Positions 8,528 through 16,198 of a stretch of 34,705 nucleotides of DNA are shown here, in pieces. Under the pieces are notes generated by a model. It ran no database searches, was not told where the DNA came from, and saw only the letters and a list, made by a program, of their open reading frames with translations. The position numbers and the translations under genes are program-made. The stretch is from NCBI RefSeq assembly GCF_020883495.1, contig NZ_CP086614.1:1-34705 (forward strand), read 5' to 3'. Within the stretch, counting starts at the first letter, position 1. Each line of letters begins with the position of its first letter. The stretch comes from Shinella zoogloeoides (lineage in GTDB: Bacteria; Pseudomonadota; Alphaproteobacteria; Rhizobiales; Rhizobiaceae).

Positions 8528-9760
8528 ATGGCCACCAAGAAACTCCATCTCAAAACTCGTGAAGCCTTCGCCGATCTGTCGCTGCACGAAAAAAACGCCT
8601 ACCTTCAGGAAGTCGCCGACGAAATCGCCGACACGAGGGGCGACAACCGCGTGGTGCTCGACAAGGATGCGCTCTCGCGCTTGCGGCGCTACTACAGTCG
8701 TCGCAGCATGGCCGACCTTCGCCTCGACGAGATGGGCGGCCCCATGGCCGTAAGCTTCCGGAACATCGCGGAGTCCATCCGTTCGGACGAGGTCCATGCG
8801 CTGGTGGCGCACGAGATACCCACCACGCGGAGCACCCGACGCGTGTACTCAAACTCCCGCCCGGCGCCGATTGACGATGCCCAGCTGATGTTCTTCGTAC
8901 CTTCGGTGCACGACGCGCCGTTGAAGGACGACTTCAACTTGATGGACATTGCGCCGTTCTCGCTCTCGAAGTCGGGAGGGCAGGGGGTCATCCGCTACGA
9001 GCTGAAAGACTCCGTCATCACCATCGAGGGCGGCGCCGAGGTCGGCATCGCCACGGCCTATGACTACGATATCGTGATCAACATGATCTCACATCTTGCC
9101 GAAGCCACGCGTCGGTTCCGCATCGACGATGCCAAAGGGCTTAAGGCCAGTATCCCGCCACGGGTCTATCGCCCCGCCGCCGCCGAGATCCTGAAATTCT
9201 GCCGCCGTGAGCTTGGTGGTAAGCAGTACGAAGACCTTGAGCGCGCACTGGCGCGTTTGCAGGCCACCCATATCCGCATCACCAACCTCAAGGGCGGGGA
9301 AGGGCGGCGCGACCGCCGTGAAACGGAATCGTTCCCGCTGATCGGGCGGTATAAGGTGGTGAGCCGCACCAACCAGGACCGTATCGACCAGGTCGAAATC
9401 GAAATTCCCGGTTGGATCTACGACGGGGTGGTGCGCCCCGACGGCAAGCCGACCATCCTCACCCTTAATCCGGACTACTTCCTGTTGTCGCGGCCACTGG
9501 CGCGCTTCATCTACCGTCTCGCCCGCAAGGCGGCAGGGGAGGGCGAAGCGTTCTATTCCGTGACAGAGCTGAAAAAGCGCAGCGCGTCGCTTCTACCCAT
9601 GCGGAAATTCCGCAAAGCCATCCAGGAAATCGTCGAGAACGCCCAGGTGCTTCCCCTGCCGGATTACGACCTGGAACTGGAAGACCGGGGACACGACCTG
9701 ATCCTGATCATGCGGAACCGGACACGGCGGCTAGCGGCATCCGAAGCCGCGTCCGCGTAG
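8528..9760 (+). CDS. Plasmid replication initiator (replication initiator protein A family)
   Basis: A 410-aa initiator that would bind the iterons directly downstream and open the origin. The sequence fits the RPA/RepA family of alphaproteobacterial plasmids: helical N-terminus, IRYELKDSVITIEGGAEVGIATAYDYDIVINMISHL type core, then paired winged-helix regions including RVYRPAAAEILKFCRRELGGKQYEDLERALARLQATHIRI and FYSVTELKKRSASLLPMRKFRKAIQEIV. The ATG at 8528 (MATKKLHL) is preferred over the frame's first possible start at 8480, since GGGTAGGG lies just upstream of it. The stop TAG (9758-9760) is immediately followed by the first origin module. Expected to autoregulate through repeats at 8305-8450. 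Confidence 0.88.
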   Translation: MATKKLHLKTREAFADLSLHEKNAYLQEVADEIADTRGDNRVVLDKDALSRLRRYYSRRSMADLRLDEMGGPMAVSFRNIAESIRSDEVHALVAHEIPTTRSTRRVYSNSRPAPIDDAQLMFFVPSVHDAPLKDDFNLMDIAPFSLSKSGGQGVIRYELKDSVITIEGGAEVGIATAYDYDIVINMISHLAEATRRFRIDDAKGLKASIPPRVYRPAAAEILKFCRRELGGKQYEDLERALARLQATHIRITNLKGGEGRRDRRETESFPLIGRYKVVSRTNQDRIDQVEIEIPGWIYDGVVRPDGKPTILTLNPDYFLLSRPLARFIYRLARKAAGEGEAFYSVTELKKRSASLLPMRKFRKAIQEIVENAQVLPLPDYDLELEDRGHDLILIMRNRTRRLAASEAASA

Positions 9761-9873
9761 TTTTGTCAAAAAACCGTACTTCAATCCGCCCTGCTTTGAC
9801 AAAAATCGCACACACCCTCGATTCGGAGGTTTTGTCAAACAACCGTACTTCGATCCGTCTTTTTTTGACAAAA
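9761..9873. repeat. Two identical-architecture 44-bp origin modules
   Basis: Each module is TTTTGTCAAA, 24 bases containing one iteron, then TTTGACAAAA. Module one is 9761-9804 and module two 9830-9873; the iteron begins 11 bases into each. The outer arms are inverted repeats of each other, so each module can be read as an operator or a cruciform around the iteron. Confidence 0.8.
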
Positions 9874-10140
9874 ATGGCTCTCGCCCTTGGATTCCGAAGG
9901 GCTGTGGAGCGAACTGGGGGTAAAATGTGGATAAGTCAGACGTCACCGTACTTCGGTCCGCCGAAACCGTACTTCGTTCCGTCAACGCCGTACATCATTC
10001 CGTCTTTACCGTACATCATTCCGTCAAAACCGTACTTCGGTCCAAAAATCGCCCGTAAAACTTTGTTCTATAACGATATTTTCAGCCTAAAACTATATAT
10101 AAAACTATATAAAACCGTCAAAACTAAAATAAAACGCTAT
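9761..10140 (+). other. Replication origin (oriV): iterons, DnaA box and AT-rich tract
   Basis: Directly after rep. Seven 19-bp iterons with core CCGTACWTC lie at 9772, 9841, 9944, 9965, 9986, 10007 and 10028; the last five are spaced exactly 21 bp, two helical turns, so they face the same side. TGTGGATAA at 9926-9934 is a perfect DnaA box (complement TTATCCACA). From about 10055 to 10140 the sequence becomes very AT-rich (AAACTATATATAAAACTATA), suited to melting. A 127-codon open frame across this region is a by-product of the repeats and not a gene. Iterons would titrate the initiator and control copy number. Confidence 0.85.
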
Positions 10141-10365
10141 CGCTGACATTTTTTTCAATTTGGTTTTTGTTTTTTGTCAGAACCCAGAATAAGAAGAGTG
10201 CGGATTTCCAATGCGAACGGCATTCCTTATCCGCCACCTAAACGCTATCAGACGTCACTGGGATATGTTTAGGTGAATGTATGACATTCCCATCGAACAA
10301 ATGTTGAAAACGGCCCCATCACCGTCTCATGCGTCCCATGGCAATAGGGACGTCAGCGGCGGTTC
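10141..10365. other. Intergenic stretch downstream of the origin
   Basis: No gene seen. It contains a 9-bp inverted repeat, CACCTAAAC at 10235-10243 and GTTTAGGTG at 10267-10275, and T-rich runs near 10147-10180. It may be an origin accessory or a terminator region for the convergent protease gene. Confidence 0.4.
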
Positions 10366-12729
10366 TTAAATTTTGGACAGATGCGCCGGGGAGCACACGG
10401 AAATACGAATATCGCACCTTGGCGCGCCGCTTTCCTGGCGGCATTGCCGCGACGCGCGGCGTTCCGCCGCCTGCGCGCCGTTATCCGCTGCGAACCACCA
10501 GTTTTGGCGCACCTTCTGACCCGCAGGGCGGCTTAGTGCGAAGCATCCGTTTCTCCAGGCACCAATCAGCTTGCAGCCTGCCGTAGCACCGCCACATTTC
10601 CGCAAAGCCAGCCGTTCGGCGTCTTCGCGACTCTGGAGGAGTGTTGCGGTGTCCACATCGCCTTGCCTATCGACCGCCGCCGCAAGCCAGCTGGCAGCCG
10701 TATCCGTATCCGTATCAGATGTGTTTTCTGCTGCCGCGCCTGACAGTTGAGCTTCCTGCTGCTGTATCTTGAACCGCAGCGTCTCGATATCCTGCCGCAA
10801 CCCCACGATGGTGCCCCTCTGTTCATCCACCTTATCCGAGAGCTGGACGTTACGTTCGCCCAGCAGTTTTTCGACATCGCCCGAAGGCGGTTGCGACACC
10901 GTCCGTGACTGTTGTGCGAGCTGCTTCTGCAAGGCGGTGATGGAAGCCCTTTGCTGTTCAAGCTGTCTCTGTAAATCGGATGTATTCGTAGTGGGAATAA
11001 TCGCCTCTTCCCTCAGTTTCGCAACTTCGTTGCGAAGACGGTTACGGTCAAATTTGACCTCCAGCAGTTCGCGCCGCAACCGGGCGATCTCACCCGTGAT
11101 TCCGTCCGCCTCCGTCTGGCTGGCTTGTGGTGACGTCTGGTCTTTATCAAATGGTTGGCCGTAGCTGGTGAGCGATGCGATCGCACGCTCCGATACGTCT
11201 GCGAGTGATGCGCTTATGGAATCGTAGGTGCGAAAGGCGGAGGTGCGGAGCGACTCGGCTTTCTCGCCGAGGCCGTAGTAGCTCCAAATGGCCGGGGCAA
11301 TGAAGAACAGCGCGGCAAGTGTGGCTCCCGTCAGGATAGTGCTGCGCAAGCCGACGTGCCACGAGGGACGTTTTGCGATAAGCCGAACCACTTTGGCCCA
11401 TGCAGACCTTCCCCGTTCGGGAAGGTCAAGGGACGTGGATGCGGCGGCAAGACCTGTTTTCGCCGAGCCAAGCGCGGCGGCGGCAGTGACTGCCAACGCA
11501 TCGAGCTGGGAGTGAGGCACAAGGTTGTTTTCGATCGCCTCATCACCCCCCTGTCGCGCTTCGATTGCGCGCAGGGCCTTTATCCGTTTCTCAAGATGCG
11601 GGTGTGTGGAGAACCAGGCACCGAAACGGCTGCCCCTGAACATGAGATACCCGTACTGGGTCTCCAGTTTCGTGGGTTGTGCCGGGATGCCGTGCAGCCG
11701 TTCCAGCGCACCTATCATAGCCGCAGGTGAAGCTATGCGTGCGCCTATGGCGTCAGCATGGAATTCCCGCGTGCGGGAAATCCGCTTCACGACAAGCTCA
11801 GAACCGACAAACACCGTCTGGCGGAGGGAACTGCCGACTGCCCGTCCCAGCATCACATCGGAGCGGTTGCGGGAGAGCGCGCTGACGAGGATGGCGGTTG
11901 TCGCGGAAATGACGCTGCCGAGCATCCGCTGGAACCCCTCGGCGAATTGCATGCGGTTCATGTCGTTGTGGTAAACGTGCCCCAGCTCGTGCCCGATGAC
12001 GGCGTCCAGTTCGTCCTCGGTCAGCAGATCCATCAGCGGCTGACCAAGGATGACGGCCGAATCCTTGGGGGTACCGACTGCGAAAGCGTTCATCACATTG
12101 ACCGTGCCAAGCGCCGGGGCATGACTGATGCCGAGCGTTCCGGCATGGCGTGCCACCCTTTGCGACAAGGGGTGATCCTTCGGCAGGTAGTTGACCCCGA
12201 AGAGCCCTCCTACCGCTGCCTTGGCTCCCGCAACGAACCGCCCGCCGAAAGCGAAACCGAGCAAGGACAGCACCAAGCCAACCTGAACCGGTACACTGCT
12301 GCCGTAAGCCAGATATCCGAAAAAATGCCTCGGACTGGCCCCGGTTTGCACGATCCAGCCGATAATGCTGCAGGTGAGGAGAACGATGAAACCCAGCAGA
12401 ATGGGTGTCGCAAGCCAGCTTTCTGGTTGTGGCCGCTCCGACTTTGCCTCGTCACCGTTTCCAATAAGGCGGACAAGGCGCCATAGCAGGACAGCCTGCG
12501 CGACCCACAATGCGAAGGTCAATAGGCCTCCCAACGGCATGTAGAGGTGGGAAAGCATGTACGAAAGGGCGTTGATGGGTGCCGTGTCGAACGGGTGCAG
12601 GTACGCAGGACCTGAGACGATTCCGTTCGTGAGGAGCGCCCACAGGTACCGGCAAGCAGTTACGAGGGCGTAGCAGGTGATCGCTGCACGCAAGGAGGCG
12701 GGGCGGAGAATATGGGAAAAGCTGACCAT
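10366..12729 (-). CDS. M48-type membrane metalloprotease with coiled coil and DUF4189-like C-terminus
   Basis: A 787-aa protein (from the ATG at 12729; the frame extends to a GTG at 12789 inside the coupling-protein gene). Seen in order: four membrane helices within about residues 15-165; a catalytic M48/HtpX-like domain with HELGH (about 247-251) as zinc motif and SRTREFHADAIG supplying the third, Glu, ligand; another membrane helix near 470 (TGATLAALFFIAPAIW); a long coiled coil (about 535-680, LRRELLEVKFDRNRLRNEVAKL); and a C-terminal cysteine-containing domain (ERLALRKCGGATAGCKLIGAW ... NWWFAADNGAQAAE ... CDIRISVC) resembling DUF4189. HtpX-type proteases do membrane quality control; this fusion is far longer than HtpX (about 300 aa). 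Its start follows the coupling-protein stop by 26 bases, suggesting one operon, so a role in conjugation is possible but inferred. Confidence 0.8.
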   Translation of the reverse strand: MVSFSHILRPASLRAAITCYALVTACRYLWALLTNGIVSGPAYLHPFDTAPINALSYMLSHLYMPLGGLLTFALWVAQAVLLWRLVRLIGNGDEAKSERPQPESWLATPILLGFIVLLTCSIIGWIVQTGASPRHFFGYLAYGSSVPVQVGLVLSLLGFAFGGRFVAGAKAAVGGLFGVNYLPKDHPLSQRVARHAGTLGISHAPALGTVNVMNAFAVGTPKDSAVILGQPLMDLLTEDELDAVIGHELGHVYHNDMNRMQFAEGFQRMLGSVISATTAILVSALSRNRSDVMLGRAVGSSLRQTVFVGSELVVKRISRTREFHADAIGARIASPAAMIGALERLHGIPAQPTKLETQYGYLMFRGSRFGAWFSTHPHLEKRIKALRAIEARQGGDEAIENNLVPHSQLDALAVTAAAALGSAKTGLAAASTSLDLPERGRSAWAKVVRLIAKRPSWHVGLRSTILTGATLAALFFIAPAIWSYYGLGEKAESLRTSAFRTYDSISASLADVSERAIASLTSYGQPFDKDQTSPQASQTEADGITGEIARLRRELLEVKFDRNRLRNEVAKLREEAIIPTTNTSDLQRQLEQQRASITALQKQLAQQSRTVSQPPSGDVEKLLGERNVQLSDKVDEQRGTIVGLRQDIETLRFKIQQQEAQLSGAAAENTSDTDTDTAASWLAAAVDRQGDVDTATLLQSREDAERLALRKCGGATAGCKLIGAWRNGCFALSRPAGQKVRQNWWFAADNGAQAAERRASRQCRQESGAPRCDIRISVCSPAHLSKI

Positions 12730-12755
12730 GAACGGGCTCGTAAAGAGAAGGGATT

Positions 12756-14510
12756 CTAAAGGACAGGAAGAGCGGCCCGCGCCTTGCACGTCTGACCGAG
12801 GAACCAGGGCACGAGCCGGACTTTGATAGGCCGGGATATCTGCCCTATGGTGATTATCCCCGTGCGGGTGTGATCCGGGTTCGTGGTGCTGAGGAGGCTG
12901 ACCACCTCCGTTGCCGTCAGGAGCGGTCTCTGGCTGAACTGCACATTGGCGTTGATGGAATGCCCGCGCGTGGTCGATTTATCAAAAAACTCCGAGCCGG
13001 TGGTCGAACCGCTTGAAGAGACGCCGCCTGTAATATGTGCTACGGTGGCCTCACCGAGCAGAAGTTCCGAAACGAGGCGCCCCGTAAACGCGTCATTGGT
13101 GCCGAAAAACATCTTCACTGCGGAGTTCAGGAAGGTTTTCCAGGAGGAAGGGTAGTGTTCTTCCAGAGTTGAAAGATCCTGCAGAAAGAACCAGAGCCGG
13201 ACCCCAGCTCCTGCATGCGTGCGAATGGCATCACGAAACTGAGGGAAAGGACCAAGCGAAAGAAACTCGTCCAGGACGAAGAGTACGGGAATGTCCGGCT
13301 GGCGTTCGTTCCTGAGCATAGCATCGAGGGCCGACGCCAGAATGACCTTCAGGAAGGACGAGTAGGCCTCCATCTTGTCGAAGGGCACAGTGATGTACAC
13401 TGTCGCTGGACTATCCTTAAGTGCCTTGAAATCGATGCCTTCGCGTGTCGCCTCGCTAATGCCGGGGTCATCCCAAATGGCTAGTTCCGAATTGAACGTG
13501 TCCCGGAGCGTGGCAAGCGCTTCACGGCGCTTGCCCAGCATTGTGGTTGCCGGGTTTGCGATGGCCGACACGCCCGAGTTCGCCATGTCTTCCGCGATCT
13601 GTTGCAGACCGGCGAGGGGACCGGCCGTAATGTCGCGGATCTCCTGCATGGTCCGCCGCTCCGGCGGCGCGCCTTTCACCACGAACATGATGAGTGCGGT
13701 GAGGAACGCGATTGCGTCATTACGGAAGAAGTTCTGCGCCTTGGGATCTGGAGGCATAAGGAGACTGGCGAGCGCGCGGGCATCGGAAAATGAATCGATG
13801 GCGGCCAGCGGGTTGAAGCCGTCGCTGCCTTTGCCAAACGGCGCAATCCGGTACACGGGTCCGAGAGTGCTCCGCCATCCGGCCGTATCGCGGTAAAGTT
13901 CCCCCTTGGGGTCAAGGACGATGCATGAGCCGCGATAGCGCAGCAGGTTGGGTACAATCATTGTCGTGGACTTGCCGGAACGTGTCGGAGCCACGGTGAT
14001 AAGATGGCCCTCGCCATTCCAGTGGATCTGACCGACGGGCCTGTCGTTGAGTTCCGGGTCGGGAAACACGCCGAGCAGGATCGAGGCGGGCGTGTCTAAC
14101 GCCGACAGCGGTTGGAGAATGCGGGCCTGGTTCAGCTCCGTCGCGGTCGCCCAGCGCGCTGAACCGTGGATCGGCGGCGGGTTCTCAAGCGTCTCGCGCA
14201 AACGCTCGCGTTCGCGCGCCGCGTCCTCCTCCATTTTTTTGCGGGCCTTATGGCTCGCAACGGTCTTGGAAATTTCGGTCGCAATCTTCCACCCGGTGGA
14301 AACCCCGTCAAAACTGCTCCCGCTTGACTTGCTGCCAAACAGATCCACGCCCTTCAATGGGTCGAAGCCCTTTAGCCAATCTGCCACCTGCAAGCCCCTT
14401 TTGCCCGACACAGCTCCCGTAGTGGTAGCATCCGCGAATCGGAAATCAAGCTTTTCGGGAAGTGGCGATCGGCCTTTTGCTTGCGACATTGGTGGCTCGT
14501 TTCGAGGCAC
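12756..14510 (-). CDS. VirD4/TraG-type conjugative coupling ATPase
   Basis: A 584-aa type IV coupling protein, which docks relaxase-DNA complexes to the transfer channel. Seen: GSARWATATEL entry motif (about 116-126), Walker A APTRSGKST (about 174-182), CIVLDPKGELY, the Walker B VLFVLDEFLSLGPFP (near 410), and WFFLQDLSTLEEHYP, all signature stretches. Unusually, the N-terminal membrane helices of VirD4/TraG are absent: residues 1-110 are charged and soluble (helix ARKKMEEDAARERERLRETL). The next gene downstream is a multi-span membrane protease, which might provide the membrane anchoring; this is speculation. A second ATG at 14489 (MSQAKG) is an alternative start. No other type IV secretion genes are in the window. 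Confidence 0.9.
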   Translation of the reverse strand: MPRNEPPMSQAKGRSPLPEKLDFRFADATTTGAVSGKRGLQVADWLKGFDPLKGVDLFGSKSSGSSFDGVSTGWKIATEISKTVASHKARKKMEEDAARERERLRETLENPPPIHGSARWATATELNQARILQPLSALDTPASILLGVFPDPELNDRPVGQIHWNGEGHLITVAPTRSGKSTTMIVPNLLRYRGSCIVLDPKGELYRDTAGWRSTLGPVYRIAPFGKGSDGFNPLAAIDSFSDARALASLLMPPDPKAQNFFRNDAIAFLTALIMFVVKGAPPERRTMQEIRDITAGPLAGLQQIAEDMANSGVSAIANPATTMLGKRREALATLRDTFNSELAIWDDPGISEATREGIDFKALKDSPATVYITVPFDKMEAYSSFLKVILASALDAMLRNERQPDIPVLFVLDEFLSLGPFPQFRDAIRTHAGAGVRLWFFLQDLSTLEEHYPSSWKTFLNSAVKMFFGTNDAFTGRLVSELLLGEATVAHITGGVSSSGSTTGSEFFDKSTTRGHSINANVQFSQRPLLTATEVVSLLSTTNPDHTRTGIITIGQISRPIKVRLVPWFLGQTCKARAALPVL

Positions 14511-14554
14511 CGGAACCGTGGAAGCCGGGGATATGCGGTATCCTGTCAGGAATC

Positions 14555-14583
14555 TTGTAAGTGATACTGGAAAGTGATACTAT
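14555..14583 (+). promoter_or_regulatory. hic promoter/operator with GTGATACT direct repeat
   Basis: GTGATACT occurs at 14561-14568 and 14574-14581, 13 bp apart, directly before hicA. TTGTAA (14555-14560) and TACTAT (14578-14583) are 17 bases apart and could be -35/-10. The repeat is a likely HicB operator for autorepression. Confidence 0.45.
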
Positions 14584-14844
14584 ATGGAATTAAGCAGGAA
14601 GCATTAGGCAACCCTTGAAGCCGTCTTTTCCGAACCCGTCCGCGCCAGCATACCTTGGCGCGACATCGAGGCCATGCTGGCCGCATGTGGGGCGGAAATT
14701 ACGGAAGGGCAAGGGTCGCGTGTCCGCATAGCCTTGAATGGCGTGCGTGCGGTGTTTCACCGGCCTCATCCGCAAAAAGAAACGGATAAGGGTGCGGTGA
14801 AATCCGTCCGGCGCTTCCTGCTCGAAGCGGAGATACAACCATGA
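14584..14844 (+). pseudogene. hicA: HicA-type toxin gene interrupted by an amber codon
   Basis: From ATG at 14584 the frame encodes MELSRKH, then TAG (14605-14607), then ATLEAVFSEPVRASIPWRDI, GAEITEGQGSRVRIALNG and VFHRPHPQKETDKGAV, ending at TGA 14842-14844. This is the complete HicA mRNA-interferase fold, including the family's GSRVR strand and the catalytic-type His in FHRPHP. Related toxins read KHxATLEAIF across the stop, so one codon appears to have changed to TAG (a single base from AAG or CAG). No alternative start lies between the TAG and an internal ATG near codon 30. The end overlaps the start of hicB, as in working pairs. The toxin is therefore probably dead unless amber is suppressed or the base is an error. 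Confidence 0.8.
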
Positions 14845-15170
14845 CCATGATGCACTACAAGGGCTATGAAGCTGTCGTCGAGTTCGACGAGGAGGCCGAG
14901 ATTTTTCACGGCGAAGTCATCAACCTGCGCGATGTGATTACCTTCCAGGGCGCATCGGCGGCCGAACTGAAGCAAGCATTTGCGGAATCTGTCGAGGATT
15001 ACCTGGCATTCTGCGCCGAGCGCGGCGAGGAACCGGAAAAGCCCTTCTCCGGACAGTTCGTGGTGCGTACCGAACCAGGCTTGCATAAAGCGCTGACGGT
15101 GGCCGCCCGCCGTGCCGGTGTCAGCCTGAACAAATGGGTCACATCCACGCTGGAACGGGCGGTCGGCTAG
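14841..15170 (+). CDS. hicB: HicB-family antitoxin
   Basis: A 109-aa antitoxin. The N-terminal half is the degenerate RNase H-like HicB fold (YKGYEAVVEFDEEAEIFHGEVINLRDVITFQGASAAELKQAFAESVEDYLAF), and the C-terminus is a ribbon-helix-helix DNA-binding segment (RTEPGLHKALTVAARRAGVSLNKWVTSTLERAV). It would sequester HicA and repress the operon through the GTGATACT repeats upstream. The start ATG at 14841 overlaps the hicA stop; ATGACCATG offers a second start at 14847. The gene is intact while its partner is broken, so it now could act only as a regulator or protect against related toxins. Confidence 0.9.
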   Translation: MTMMHYKGYEAVVEFDEEAEIFHGEVINLRDVITFQGASAAELKQAFAESVEDYLAFCAERGEEPEKPFSGQFVVRTEPGLHKALTVAARRAGVSLNKWVTSTLERAVG

Positions 15171-15245
15171 TCGCTTTTAACAGCGCACGTGTGGGCTTGC
15201 GCGGCAAACCCGCCGCCTTGTCTCGTGTCGACCTGTCAGAACATG

Positions 15246-15286
15246 TTGCTAACAATTATCAATCCGTGGCATAAAAGGGAAAGGAG
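15246..15286 (+). promoter_or_regulatory. Probable parDE promoter and ribosome site
   Basis: TTGCTA (15246-15251), 18 bases, then CATAAA (15270-15275) preceded by TGG resemble a sigma-70-type promoter. AAGGAG at 15281-15286 lies eight bases before the parD ATG. Confidence 0.45.
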
Positions 15287-15294
15287 TAACGACC

Positions 15295-15558
15295 ATGGCT
15301 AGCAGTGCAAATCTCGGTGATAAGCTGGAAACCTACGTTTCCGACCTCGTGAAAACGGGGCGCTACAACTCACGCAGCGAAGTACTGCGGGAAGGCGTGC
15401 GCCTGGTCGAGGAACGCGAGAAACGACTTGCATCGCTTGATGCCGCCATTGCTCGTGGCCTTGCCGATGTCGCGGCTGGACGCACCCGCCCGATTGAGGA
15501 TGTTGCAGCGGAATTGAGCGCCAAATACCGCAAAATGGCGGAAGAACGCGGCCTGTGA
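15295..15558 (+). CDS. parD: ParD-type antitoxin
   Basis: An 87-aa antitoxin. Residues 5-45 (LGDKLETYVSDLVKTGRYNSRSEVLREGVRLVEEREKRL) form the ribbon-helix-helix domain that dimerises, binds the operator and represses the operon; the rest (DAAIARGLADVAAGRTRPIEDVAAELSAKYRK) is the flexible toxin-wrapping tail. Typical length for the family. A strong AAGGAG site precedes the ATG. The stop overlaps the parE start, giving translational coupling and ensuring antitoxin in excess. Confidence 0.95.
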   Translation: MASSANLGDKLETYVSDLVKTGRYNSRSEVLREGVRLVEEREKRLASLDAAIARGLADVAAGRTRPIEDVAAELSAKYRKMAEERGL

Positions 15559-15854
15559 ATGTGCATATCACGGAGGAGGCGAGAGCCGACCTTGAGCGTA
15601 TCGGTGATTATATCGCTATAGATAACCCCGTGCGTGCCGATACCTTCGTGTGGGAACTGACCAACCGATGCCTTGCGCTGGCTGACATGCCCCGCGCCTT
15701 CCCGTTGGTGCCGCGCTACGAACATACCGGCGTGCGCCGCCGCCCCCATGGCGATTACCTGATTTTCTATCAGGTCGGCGTTGATACCGTGGACATCTTG
15801 CATGTCCTCAACGGCGCCCAGAACTACGAAGCCATTCTGTTCCCCGAGGCGTAA
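15555..15854 (+). CDS. parE: ParE-type toxin (RelE/ParE superfamily)
   Basis: A 99-aa toxin; ParE proteins inhibit DNA gyrase. Seen: VHITEEARADLERIGDYIA opening helices, LADMPRAFPLVPRYEHTGVRRRPHGDYLIFYQV and VDILHVLNGAQNYE, the full ParE fold. It starts with GTG at 15555, overlapping the parD stop (GTGA); a second GTG lies two codons later and no ATG is in frame nearby. Unlike hicA, it has no damage, so this module is probably the functional addiction system of the plasmid. Confidence 0.93.
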   Translation: MNVHITEEARADLERIGDYIAIDNPVRADTFVWELTNRCLALADMPRAFPLVPRYEHTGVRRRPHGDYLIFYQVGVDTVDILHVLNGAQNYEAILFPEA

Positions 15855-16198
15855 GGCCCCGACCTGGGCGGCACGGCGGTCGTGGCCTCCAACGAACGCA
15901 CGGATGGGTCGGACGTAAGCGCGAGCTGTAACGGCAGATACGGAATTATTCCGGACAAAGCGATAGATGAGGGCTAAGCCGGTTTCCGACTTGTATTTCC
16001 ACATCCTAACAGCGCACTTACGCATCGCCGAACGCGTACGCATTGGACGAAGTGACGATGCTCTGCACGGTTTTCTGACCGGCGCGGAACGCGACCGGAG
16101 AAAACCGGCACGTGCGCCAGGGGCAAGCCCCTTGGATCCCCTCCGAGTGACCTTGACTGCCGGACGTCATTCGGGAAAGTGGCGGTAGGGGTAGGGTG
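15855..16198. other. Intergenic mobilisation region with candidate oriT
   Basis: 344 bases without a gene between parE and the relaxase. On the minus strand TAAGTGCGCTGT (16009-16020) resembles the nic region of MobQ/IncQ-type origins (TAAGTGCGCCCT in RSF1010 as I recall it). Upstream of it on that strand, 16021-16045, GC-rich segments can pair partially, as the inverted repeat beside nic does in IncQ plasmids. AGGGGC-AA-GCCCCT at 16119-16132 is a perfect hairpin just before the relaxase gene. Confidence 0.5.

Noticed and set aside
9944..10046. CRISPR-like regular repeats
   Set aside because: Units are contiguous 21-bp iterons without unique spacers, beside an initiator gene.
9763..10146. 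127-codon open frame over the origin
   Set aside because: It is made by the iterons and modules; its translation repeats PYFGP/PYIIPS units and has no natural protein character.
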